A stretch of DNA of 5,811 bases, from the NCBI GenBank assembly GCA_025362535.1, contig JANYGE010000007.1, positions 1 through 5,811 on the forward strand. Reading direction: 5' to 3'. This document shows, in pieces, positions 1 through 5,811 of the stretch (its first letter is position 1; each line of letters opens with the position of its first letter). The translations under genes and the position numbers were made by a program. The notes beneath the pieces are model-generated. The model did no database searches. It saw nothing but the letters and a program-made list of their open reading frames with translations, and had not been told where the DNA came from. The DNA comes from Hyphomicrobiales bacterium. GTDB lineage: Bacteria; Pseudomonadota; Alphaproteobacteria; Rhizobiales; Aestuariivirgaceae.

Positions 1-326
1 ACAAAAGGCCTGGCTGCATCATGAATCATCACCTTGCTGGGTGAATATTGAGCGCAGGCTTCAAGGCCCAATCGACAAGATTCCTGCCGCGATGCACCAC
101 CTATCACATAGTTTGGAAGCTTTAAGCCAGAAGTAGCAGAGGCAAATAGTTCATCATGGCCTTCACCAACGACAGCTTGGACATGCCCAATCATTGGATG
201 ATCGAGGAATGCCTTCAGCGTCCACCAAATCACTGGTTTTCCACCAATGAGTTGATATTGCTTGGGCTTTCCGCCGCCAGCGCGCAGGCCGCTGCCCCCC
301 GCCACAATAACTGCCGCAACTGTCAT
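1..326 (-). CDS. ispD: IspD, 2-C-methyl-D-erythritol 4-phosphate cytidylyltransferase, N-terminal part (gene runs off the left edge; probably bifunctional IspDF)
   Basis: IspD joins CTP and methylerythritol 4-phosphate to give CDP-methylerythritol, the third step of the cytosolic MEP isoprenoid pathway. Reading the minus strand from ATG 326-324 gives 108 codons with no stop before the edge. The product opens with MTVAAVIVAGGSG, followed by LRAGGGKPKQY (residues 14-24), the glycine-rich CTP-binding loop with the conserved Arg15 and Lys22. GGASRQES (76-83) and HDAARPF (102-108) are further IspD signatures. An in-frame TGA at 347-345 and no other ATG between fix the start; no Shine-Dalgarno sequence is visible before it. 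About half of a stand-alone IspD (about 230 residues) is present. In Rhizobiales the gene at this place is usually an IspD-IspF fusion, which is inferred here because the C-terminal part lies outside the window. It is transcribed divergently from dusB. Confidence 0.93.
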   Translation of the reverse strand, partial: MTVAAVIVAGGSGLRAGGGKPKQYQLIGGKPVIWWTLKAFLDHPMIGHVQAVVGEGHDELFASATSGLKLPNYVIGGASRQESCRLGLEACAQYSPSKVMIHDAARPF

Positions 327-447
327 GTGCTTGGCATAGAGGATTCATGTCGGAATGAGAATGCTTTGCGTGCGTTTTCTGCTTGACGTTGCTGCATTGC
401 ACCCTATTATGCCTAATAATTAATCCACAAAAGTAGATGCCTAATTA
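327..447. promoter_or_regulatory. Divergent control region between ispD and dusB
   Basis: This 121-base stretch separates the start codons of ispD (minus) and dusB (plus) and must carry the promoters of both. The half next to dusB (405-447) is AT-rich. Towards dusB there is a TTGACG/TATTAT pair, annotated separately. Towards ispD the complement of 406-411 reads CATAAT, a possible -10 box overlapping the plus-strand -10, but no good -35 box stands at the right distance, so that promoter is weakly supported. A GATTC (GANTC, the CcrM methylation motif of alphaproteobacteria) lies at 342-346. TGCACC at 398-403 resembles one half of an NtrC site but has no matching second half. No RNA gene or terminator was seen. 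Confidence 0.7.
383..410 (+). promoter_or_regulatory. Putative sigma-70-type promoter for the dusB-ntrB-ntrC operon
   Basis: TTGACG (383-388) matches five of six -35 consensus bases, and TATTAT (405-410) matches five of six -10 bases, with a 16-base spacer. Transcription would begin near 417, leaving a leader of about 30 bases before the dusB ATG at 448. The call rests on consensus match and position only; alphaproteobacterial promoters are often more degenerate, and other AT-rich hexamers nearby could serve as the -10. Confidence 0.45.
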
Positions 448-449
448 AT
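409..449 (+). repeat. Imperfect direct repeat ending on the dusB start codon
   Basis: ATGCCTAATAATTAAT at 409-424 and ATGCCTAATTAAT at 437-449 are identical apart from one extra AAT in the first copy. The copies start 28 bases apart. The first overlaps the proposed -10/start-site region, and the second runs into the dusB initiation codon (448-450). It may be a regulator-binding element, the trace of a local duplication, or chance in AT-rich DNA. Confidence 0.6.
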
Positions 450-1455
450 GAGCATTTTTATTGGAAATATCAAGACACGCAATAATGTGTTTTTGGCTCC
501 TATGTCTGGCGTAACGGATGAGCCTTTTCGTGCCGTAGCCCATGCGGCGGGTGCAGGCTTGGTCGTTTCTGAAATGGTAGCCAGTGAAGAATTGGTGCGC
601 GAACGCCCTGATATGATGCGCCGCGCCATGGGAGAAAAAAAACTCTCGCCTTTTGTGATGCAGCTTGCGGGTCGTGAAGCCAAGTGGATGAGCGAAGGAG
701 CGCGCGTGGCGCAGGACATGGGTGCCGATATTATTGATATTAATATGGGCTGCCCAGCGCGGCAAGTGACGGGTGGTCTTTCCGGTTCGGCGCTCATGCG
801 CAATATTGATCATGCGATTACGTTGGTTGAAGCAACAGTAAGTGCTTCCCGTGTTCCTGTTACGTTGAAAATGCGGTTGGGCTGGGATGATAATTCCTTA
901 AACGCCCCTGAATTGGCGAAGCGCGCACAAGATGCGGGTATCGCGCTTATCACCGTGCATGGTCGCACGCGCTGCCAGTTCTATACGGGTAAAGCTGATT
1001 GGAAAGCTATTCGCGCTGTGCGTGATGTGATTTCCATTCCGCTGATAGCCAATGGTGATGGGCAATCAGTGGATGATGCCAAGGCTATGATGAAAGCGTC
1101 TGGCGCTGATGGTGTGATGCTGGGCCGCTCCACCTATGGCAGGCCCTGGTGGCCCGGTGTGATTGCCGAAGGATTGGAATCTGGTACTGGTAAACCCGCG
1201 CCCAGCCTTGATGAGGAATGCACTTATTTGCTGTCGCAACAGGAAGAGACGCTTACACTTTATGGCGACGTGTTAGGCAATCGCACTTTCCGCAAACATT
1301 TGGGCTGGGCCATTACGCGGCTTTTAGAGCGGCGGTTTTTATCTCCGCAGCAAACCGAGGAGCTGCGCCGCAGTTTACTTACGGAGAAAGATAATGCCCG
1401 CGTTCGCGCTGGCCTTTCGCTCATTTATAATGAGCAGTTGGCGAGGGCTGCATGA
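448..1455 (+). CDS. dusB: tRNA-dihydrouridine synthase DusB (NifR3 family)
   Basis: This is a cytosolic FMN enzyme that reduces uridine to dihydrouridine in the D-loop of tRNAs using NADPH. The 335-residue product has the full TIM-barrel Dus signature: FLAPMSGVTDEPFR (residues 15-28, flavin-binding start), INMGCPARQVTGG (98-110) with catalytic Cys102, KMRLGWDD (141-148), HGRTRCQFYTGKADW (171-185), ANGD (201-204) and GRSTYGRPW (226-234, phosphate-binding end of the barrel). Length is normal for DusB. The start is fixed by the sequence: an in-frame TAA lies at 442-444, and the next ATG is Met19, inside the LAPMSG motif. No clear Shine-Dalgarno sequence precedes it. The TGA overlaps the ntrB ATG by 4 bases. 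Rhizobial homologues at the head of the ntrBC operon were named nifR3; a direct role in nitrogen control is not shown by the sequence. DusB-type specificity (tRNA position 17 in E. coli) is inferred from family membership. Confidence 0.95.
   Translation: MSIFIGNIKTRNNVFLAPMSGVTDEPFRAVAHAAGAGLVVSEMVASEELVRERPDMMRRAMGEKKLSPFVMQLAGREAKWMSEGARVAQDMGADIIDINMGCPARQVTGGLSGSALMRNIDHAITLVEATVSASRVPVTLKMRLGWDDNSLNAPELAKRAQDAGIALITVHGRTRCQFYTGKADWKAIRAVRDVISIPLIANGDGQSVDDAKAMMKASGADGVMLGRSTYGRPWWPGVIAEGLESGTGKPAPSLDEECTYLLSQQEETLTLYGDVLGNRTFRKHLGWAITRLLERRFLSPQQTEELRRSLLTEKDNARVRAGLSLIYNEQLARAA
1443..1447 (+). promoter_or_regulatory. Ribosome binding site of ntrB inside the end of dusB
   Basis: GAGGG lies four bases before the ATG at 1452, within the last codons of dusB. 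The spacing is short, but together with the ATGA stop/start overlap it supports translational coupling of ntrB to dusB and supports this start. Confidence 0.5.
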
Positions 1456-2573
1456 GCACAGAAACATTTCCGGCCTTGCGCGCCATATTTGACTCACTGC
1501 CAAATCCTTTAATTATATTGGATGAAGAAAATCGTATTTGCATGGTGAATGGTACCAGCGAAGACTTTTTTCAAACCAGTAAAACGGTTTTGCAGCGCTA
1601 TAAGTTTGCTGATCTCATGCCATTTTCCAGCCCCGCTTTGCATGCCGTGCAACAAGTGCGTGAGCTTGGTGGTGTGGTGAATGAATATGAAATCACTGTG
1701 GGAACGCCGCGCATGGGTGGCGAGCGCATTGTGGATTTGCAAACTGCTTTGGTGAGCGAAGACCCGCGATTCATACTGGTCATGCTGTTGCGCCGTTCGA
1801 TGGCGCATAAGTTTGATATGCAGCTTTCACATCAAGGGGCAGCACGGTCGGTTTCGGGCATGGCGTCTATGCTGGCGCATGAGATCAAAAATCCACTTTC
1901 AGGAATTCGCGGTGCTGCGCAATTGTTAGAGCCGGGACTCGCTGATGGCGACCGCGCTTTGGCCCGATTGATCTGTGACGAGACGGACCGGATTCGTGAT
2001 CTGGTTGATCAAATGGAAGTGTTTTCTGATGAGCGGCCTCTGGAGCGGCAATCAATTAATATTCACGTTGTTTTAGACCGCGTAAAGGCGCTGATCATGG
2101 CCAGTGGCGAAGGTGGTGTGGTGCTGCATGAGGACTATGATCCCTCGCTTCCGGCGGTTAATGGCAATCATGATCAATTGGTGCAAGTGTTTTTAAATCT
2201 TGCGCGCAATGCCGTTGACGCAGTGCTTGAAAGCGATGGTCCGCGCGAAGTGATTTTTACAACTGCGTTTCGCCCTGGCATGAAGCTTTCTGTTGCGGGA
2301 TCAACTGACAAAGTTTCTCTGCCCCTTGAAGTGTGCGTGCATGATAGTGGCAATGGCATTGCTGATGAATTGTTGCCGCATATATTCGATCCCTTTGTGA
2401 CGAGTAAACCACAAGGCAAAGGATTGGGATTGGCTCTGGTTGCCAAGATCGTTCGCGATCATGGCGGGGTGGTTGAATATAAAAGCCGCGACCGTGGCTC
2501 GACATTCCGCGTTCTGCTGCCTTTGATCAAAGGCAATGATGCTGCACCGGATAGAAAAGGACTGACGTCATGA
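1452..2573 (+). CDS. ntrB: NtrB (GlnL, NRII) nitrogen-sensing histidine kinase/phosphatase
   Basis: This is the soluble sensor kinase that phosphorylates NtrC under nitrogen limitation and, with PII protein, promotes its dephosphorylation when nitrogen is plentiful. The 373 residues have no membrane segment. A PAS-type sensor region covers about 8-115 ([15 protein letters not shown] near its start). The HisKA dimerisation domain follows, with the H-box [20 protein letters not shown] (141-160; phospho-acceptor His143). The ATPase domain shows the N-box NLARNAVDA (249-257, Asn253), G1 box DSGNGI (298-303), F-box FDPFVTSK (312-319) and G2 box GKGLGLAL (322-329). All boxes are intact and the length fits the family. 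The gene overlaps dusB and ntrC by 4 bases (ATGA) at each end, so its dose is tied to theirs. PII control is family knowledge; no PII gene is in the window. Confidence 0.96.
   Translation: MSTETFPALRAIFDSLPNPLIILDEENRICMVNGTSEDFFQTSKTVLQRYKFADLMPFSSPALHAVQQVRELGGVVNEYEITVGTPRMGGERIVDLQTALVSEDPRFILVMLLRRSMAHKFDMQLSHQGAARSVSGMASMLAHEIKNPLSGIRGAAQLLEPGLADGDRALARLICDETDRIRDLVDQMEVFSDERPLERQSINIHVVLDRVKALIMASGEGGVVLHEDYDPSLPAVNGNHDQLVQVFLNLARNAVDAVLESDGPREVIFTTAFRPGMKLSVAGSTDKVSLPLEVCVHDSGNGIADELLPHIFDPFVTSKPQGKGLGLALVAKIVRDHGGVVEYKSRDRGSTFRVLLPLIKGNDAAPDRKGLTS
2557..2561 (+). promoter_or_regulatory. Ribosome binding site of ntrC inside the end of ntrB
   Basis: AAGGA stands eight bases before the ATG at 2570, in the last codons of ntrB. 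It is the best Shine-Dalgarno match in the window and fixes the ntrC start at the ATGA overlap. Confidence 0.65.
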
Positions 2574-4012
2574 ATGTAAAAACGGTTCTTTTGGTTGATG
2601 ATGACAGTGCCATTCGGACGGTACTCACACAGGCGCTCACGCGGGCCGGATATTCTGTGCGTGCTACTTCGACCGCTACAAATTTGTGGCGATGGGTGTC
2701 TGATGGGCAAGGCGATATTGTTGTAACGGATGTGGTTTTGCCGGATGAAAATGTGTTTGATGTTTTGCCGCGCATTAAAAAACTGCGACCCAATCTTCCG
2801 GTGATTGTGATGAGTGCGCAGAACACCATTATGACCGCCATTCGTTCGGCGGAGCTTGGCGCTTATGATTATCTGCCGAAGCCTTTTGATATTAATGCGC
2901 TCATACAAACCGTGGCGCGCGCGCTTGAGCAGCTGAAGAAATCAGCCACCACCAAAATTCCAGAGAAATCCGAGAATTTGCCGATCATCGGTCGCTCCTC
3001 TGCCATGCAAGATATTTACCGAATGATAGCGCGGTTGACCCAGACCGATTTAACGGTGACCATTGTTGGCGAGAGTGGTACTGGCAAAGAACTGGTGGCC
3101 CGTGCGCTGCATGATTATAGCAAACGCAAAAAGGGCGCTTTTGTTGCCGTGAACATGGCAGCGATCCCTCGCGAGTTGATTGAATCAGAGCTTTTTGGTC
3201 ACGAGAAAGGTTCCTTTACGGGAGCTAATTCGCGCATGGCTGGGCGTTTCGAACAGGCTGAAGGTGGCAGCCTCTTTCTTGATGAAATCGGCGATATGCC
3301 GCTCGAAGCGCAGACACGTCTGCTGCGTGTGCTGCAGGAAGGTGAGTACACCACGGTGGGGGGCACCTCGCCGATTAAAACCAATGTGCGTATTATTGCG
3401 GCCACCCACCGCGATCTGCGGCGTTTGATTAATCAAGGCCTGTTCCGTGAAGATTTGTATTTCAGGTTGAATGTTGTGTTGCTGCGCTTGCCACCGCTTC
3501 GCGAACGCACCGAAGATATTGCTGATCTAGTGCGTTTCTTTCTTGAAGGTGGTGCCAAACTTGGTTTGCCTCATAAGGATATTTCGGCGGAAGCCATTGA
3601 ACGTCTCAAAGGGCATCGTTGGCCGGGCAATGTGCGTGAGCTGGAAAACCTGATCAAGCGCTTGATGGCGATGGAGGTGAATGATGTGATCTCTGGTGCC
3701 TCGGTTGAGCGTGAACTTTCAGATCAAGGTTCGGTAGAAGCGCGGGATGGTGACGAAGTTTCCCCAGATAATTTGCCTCGCTATATGGAAAAATACCTCA
3801 TGAGCTATTTTGCTTCCTTTGCGGGCGTTTTACCGCCTGAGGGGCTGTATGAAAGGGTGTTGGCGGAGATTGAACCAGCTTTGCTGCGGGCCAGTTTACA
3901 GGCCACAAATGGCAATCAATTGCGGGCAGCTGACCTCCTCGGCATCAACCGCAATACGCTACGTGCGAAGCTAAAAGAACGTCATATCAATGTGATGCGT
4001 GGTATTTCATAG
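2570..4012 (+). CDS. ntrC: NtrC (GlnG, NRI) sigma-54-dependent response regulator
   Basis: This is the DNA-binding activator of nitrogen-assimilation genes (in relatives glnII, amtB/glnK, nitrate use); phosphorylated NtrC oligomerises and hydrolyses ATP to open sigma-54 promoters. The 480 residues show three domains. The receiver (about 4-118) has acidic Asp10-Asp12, phospho-acceptor Asp54 in [10 protein letters not shown] and Lys104 in YLPKPF, the same Asp54/Lys104 numbering as the enteric protein. The AAA+ domain (about 138-370) has Walker A GESGTGKE (167-174), Walker B SLFLDE (234-239), sensor I-type AATHRDL (277-283), [12 protein letters not shown] (292-303) with candidate arginine fingers, and [11 protein letters not shown] (351-361). 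A Fis-type helix-turn-helix ends the protein (about 436-472; [22 protein letters not shown]). The sigma-54 contact loop reads GSFTGA (214-219) instead of the usual GAFTGA. The start is supported by a good ribosome binding site and the 4-base overlap with ntrB. No intrinsic terminator is evident after the TAG. Confidence 0.97.
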   Translation: MNVKTVLLVDDDSAIRTVLTQALTRAGYSVRATSTATNLWRWVSDGQGDIVVTDVVLPDENVFDVLPRIKKLRPNLPVIVMSAQNTIMTAIRSAELGAYDYLPKPFDINALIQTVARALEQLKKSATTKIPEKSENLPIIGRSSAMQDIYRMIARLTQTDLTVTIVGESGTGKELVARALHDYSKRKKGAFVAVNMAAIPRELIESELFGHEKGSFTGANSRMAGRFEQAEGGSLFLDEIGDMPLEAQTRLLRVLQEGEYTTVGGTSPIKTNVRIIAATHRDLRRLINQGLFREDLYFRLNVVLLRLPPLRERTEDIADLVRFFLEGGAKLGLPHKDISAEAIERLKGHRWPGNVRELENLIKRLMAMEVNDVISGASVERELSDQGSVEARDGDEVSPDNLPRYMEKYLMSYFASFAGVLPPEGLYERVLAEIEPALLRASLQATNGNQLRAADLLGINRNTLRAKLKERHINVMRGIS

Positions 4013-4095
4013 GTATGAGATTAAGCTGCAAAGCGTAGTAAATTTATCACATTAGCTGTTGATTTCTTGCCACAGTGTCGTGCTAAACTCGACAT
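4013..4095 (+). other. 83-base gap between ntrC and ntrY
   Basis: The gap is AT-rich and carries no convincing terminator. The best fold is an imperfect hairpin, ATCACA (4046-4051) against TGTTGAT (4057-4063), with a one-base bulge, low GC and no following T-run. TTGATT at 4059-4064 followed by CTAAAC or TAAACT near 4083-4089 is a poor promoter match with an 18-19-base spacer. No sigma-54 element (GG and GC 10 bases apart in the right context) was seen. The gap is long compared with the ATGA overlaps upstream, so ntrY could have its own promoter, be reached by read-through, or both. Confidence 0.5.
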
Positions 4096-5811
4096 ATGTT
4101 GAAACGCCCCGATATTCAAATTTCGAGACGCTTGCGTGGTCTTCCCGGTTGGGCAGCGCTCAGCCTTGTGGTGCTCAGCACGTTAACGGGCCTCATCACC
4201 TTCCTTTTACTTACAGGCGTGACACCGATAAAGCCCACCGGACCCATCATTGATGGGTTGATTTTCGCCAATACGGTTTTGGTTTGTCTCATGGGTTTAA
4301 TGATTGGTGGGCAGATTTTCTATTTGCTATTGGAGCGCAGGCGCGGCACACCGGGAACTGGCCTTCATATTCGTCTCATTTCCCTGTTCAGCATGGTGGC
4401 CCTTATGCCGGCAATTCTGGTTGCGGTGTTTGCAGCGGTTACACTCAATCGTGGTCTTGATGCGTGGTTTTCAGAGCGCACCCGCGCCATTGTGGAAACA
4501 GCAGCCTCGGTGGCTGATGCTTATGTACAGAATGCCTCAGAAGCGACGCGCACGGATTTGGCTAATATATCGACTGATTTGGTGCAACAGTTGCCCATGT
4601 TCAACGATGATCGACCAACTTATTTGCAACGTGTGGCGCGCCATGCAGCGATCCGAAATTTGGCAGCTCTTTATGTCTTTGATTCTTCCACCAAACAAAT
4701 TCAGGCAAATATTACCGCATCTGATAAAATAAAATTTATTGTTCCCTCTCCAGAGGCAATGGCTAAGGCAGACAAAGGTGAAATTGTTTTGATGTCACCG
4801 GGCCGGGGCGGCAATTTAGTCCGTGCTTTGATGAAGTTGCAGGGTTATCCATCGCAATATCTTTATGCATACCGCATTCTCTCACCCATTGTCATTGATC
4901 AGCTGACAAAAACGCAAGATGCGAAAGCTGAATACGACAAGTTGTTGAAGCAACGTGTGGGTGTTCAACTTACGTTCGCTTTGGTTTACGCCTTGGTTAG
5001 TTTGGTGTTTTTGTTGGCTTCGATTTGGGTGGGCATGTGGTTTTCGGATCGGTTGGTGGCCCCGATCGTGCGGCTTCTCGAGGCCGCACGTAATGTCGCG
5101 CAGGGTGATTTTAACGCGAAAGTAAATGTGATCGACGGCCCGGGTGATTTGATGACCCTGTCTCAAACCTTTAACATGATGACGGATCAAGTGCGTTTGC
5201 ATCAGGATCAGCTGGTGGAAACCAATGAGCTTTTGGATAATCGCAGGCGCTTTACCGAAGCGATGCTCTCAGGGGTAACGGCAGGTGTTATTGGTATTGA
5301 TGCGGAACACCGGATTTCGCTGGTCAATAGATCAGCGTTGAGTTTGTTGGGGCGCACGGAATCTGAATTATTGGGCTATGGGCTCATAGATGTTTTACCG
5401 GATATGGGTGCTGTGTATGAAGCGGCTTTGTCACGTCCGCAGGGCATGGCTGAAGGCCAAGTTGATATGCAAATCTCAGGACAGGATTTAAGTTTTATTG
5501 TGCGTTTGACCACAGAACGCACTGATAATGCCGAACATGGTTATGTTTTGACCTTTGATGATATTACACAACTGGTGTCGGCTCAACGCAATTCTGCTTG
5601 GTCTGATATTGCGCGGCGCATTGCCCATGAAATCAAAAACCCACTTACTCCAATTCAACTTTCTGCCGAACGCTTGAAGCGTAAGTATTTAAAACAGATC
5701 ACAACCGACCGTGATGTTTTCGAACAATGCACTGATACGATTATCAGGCAGGTGGGTGATCTTGGGCGGATTGTGGATGAGTTCTCGTCTTTTGCCCGCA
5801 TGCCTAAGGCC
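4096..5811 (+). CDS. ntrY: NtrY membrane-bound sensor histidine kinase, N-terminal 572 codons (cut by the right edge)
   Basis: NtrY is the inner-membrane sensor of the NtrY/NtrX two-component system, linked in relatives to nitrogen metabolism and, in Brucella, to redox/low-oxygen sensing. The open frame reaches the edge without a stop. Hydrophobic segments lie at about 19-41, 54-78 and 92-115. A likely periplasmic region (about 118-288) follows, then a fourth segment at about 289-314. Next come a HAMP domain (about 315-370; VAPIVRLLEAARNVAQGDF inside it), a PAS domain (about 385-495, starting near AMLSGVTAGVIGIDAEHRI) and the NtrY-type H-box [20 protein letters not shown] (507-526) with phospho-acceptor His511. 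The ATPase domain is missing only because the window ends; full NtrY proteins have about 750 residues. The start is fixed by an in-frame TAA at 4084-4086 with no other ATG between; no Shine-Dalgarno sequence is visible. The partner gene ntrX is expected just downstream. Confidence 0.95.
   Translation, partial: MLKRPDIQISRRLRGLPGWAALSLVVLSTLTGLITFLLLTGVTPIKPTGPIIDGLIFANTVLVCLMGLMIGGQIFYLLLERRRGTPGTGLHIRLISLFSMVALMPAILVAVFAAVTLNRGLDAWFSERTRAIVETAASVADAYVQNASEATRTDLANISTDLVQQLPMFNDDRPTYLQRVARHAAIRNLAALYVFDSSTKQIQANITASDKIKFIVPSPEAMAKADKGEIVLMSPGRGGNLVRALMKLQGYPSQYLYAYRILSPIVIDQLTKTQDAKAEYDKLLKQRVGVQLTFALVYALVSLVFLLASIWVGMWFSDRLVAPIVRLLEAARNVAQGDFNAKVNVIDGPGDLMTLSQTFNMMTDQVRLHQDQLVETNELLDNRRRFTEAMLSGVTAGVIGIDAEHRISLVNRSALSLLGRTESELLGYGLIDVLPDMGAVYEAALSRPQGMAEGQVDMQISGQDLSFIVRLTTERTDNAEHGYVLTFDDITQLVSAQRNSAWSDIARRIAHEIKNPLTPIQLSAERLKRKYLKQITTDRDVFEQCTDTIIRQVGDLGRIVDEFSSFARMPKA

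Noticed and set aside
156..386. Plus-strand open frame of 76 codons at the left side
   Set aside because: It lies mostly antisense to the well-supported ispD reading frame, has no family motif, and is explained as a shadow of that gene.
163..402. Minus-strand open frame of 79 codons overlapping the ispD start
   Set aside because: It is in a different frame from the clear IspD motifs, is rich in Cys, His and Trp, and resembles no protein family; a shadow frame.
441..813. Two minus-strand open frames of about 120 codons opposite the dusB start
   Set aside because: Both are antisense to conserved dusB sequence with intact catalytic motifs; no independent coding signature.
2459..2908. Minus-strand open frame of 149 codons across the ntrB/ntrC junction
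   Set aside because: It is the longest antisense frame here, but it covers two intact conserved domains on the plus strand and shows no recognisable motif or ribosome binding site.
4046..4063. Hairpin after ntrC as an intrinsic terminator
   Set aside because: The stem is six pairs with a bulge, AT-rich, and is not followed by a run of T.
4067..4096. Sigma-54 or sigma-70 promoter for ntrY around TTGCCA
   Set aside because: No GG/GC pair at -24/-12 spacing, and the hexamer 17-18 bases downstream (CGACAT/GACATA) is a poor -10 box that runs into the start codon.
4059..4253. Plus-strand frame of 64 codons starting at TTG in the ntrC-ntrY gap
   Set aside because: It overlaps the first membrane segment of NtrY in another frame, starts at TTG without a Shine-Dalgarno sequence and has no membrane or domain pattern of its own.
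4304..4732. Plus-strand frame of 142 codons inside ntrY
   Set aside because: It is a +1-frame shadow of ntrY with unusually many Trp, Cys and Arg residues; ntrY has the correct family motifs on both sides.
4882..5202. Minus-strand frame of 106 codons opposite ntrY
   Set aside because: It is antisense to the fourth membrane segment and HAMP region of NtrY and has no family resemblance.

Overview
The window carries a classic alphaproteobacterial nitrogen-regulation cluster: dusB(nifR3)-ntrB-ntrC-ntrY on the plus strand, with the start of an isoprenoid gene, ispD (probably the fused ispDF), running off the left edge on the minus strand. This gene order, with ispDF divergent from nifR3 and ntrY following ntrC, is familiar from Rhizobiales/Hyphomicrobiales such as Sinorhizobium, Rhizobium and Brucella. 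The host is therefore probably a member of that order or a close relative. Base composition looks moderate by eye (roughly half G+C, many A/T third positions), lower than in typical soil rhizobia. I do not assign a genus.

Layout. Positions 1-326 (minus) hold the first 108 codons of ispD. Positions 327-447 form a short divergent control region with a plausible sigma-70-type promoter towards dusB and an imperfect direct repeat that ends on the dusB start codon. Positions 448-1455 are dusB, 1452-2573 ntrB and 2570-4012 ntrC; both junctions are 4-base ATGA overlaps, so the three are almost certainly co-transcribed and translationally coupled. An 83-base gap without a convincing terminator separates ntrC from ntrY (4096 to the right edge), which is cut off just after its phospho-acceptor histidine region. 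Its usual partner ntrX would be expected beyond the edge.

How the genes work together. NtrB (soluble PAS histidine kinase) and NtrC (sigma-54-dependent activator with receiver, AAA+ and Fis-type DNA-binding domains) form the cytosolic nitrogen two-component pair. NtrY is a membrane-bound sensor kinase of a related second pair, NtrY/NtrX. DusB is a flavin-dependent tRNA dihydrouridine synthase that by long-standing convention leads this operon, under the name nifR3. All catalytic motifs that fall inside the window look intact, and no frameshifts, insertion sequences, RNA genes or CRISPR arrays were seen.

Novelty. I found no undescribed system; this is a conserved housekeeping/regulatory region. 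The points most worth a second look are small: a duplicated ATGCCTAAT element before dusB that creates two 3-4-codon reading frames (the second ending in TAATG on the dusB start), absence of Shine-Dalgarno sequences at the non-overlapping genes, and a GSFTGA version of the sigma-54 contact loop in NtrC.
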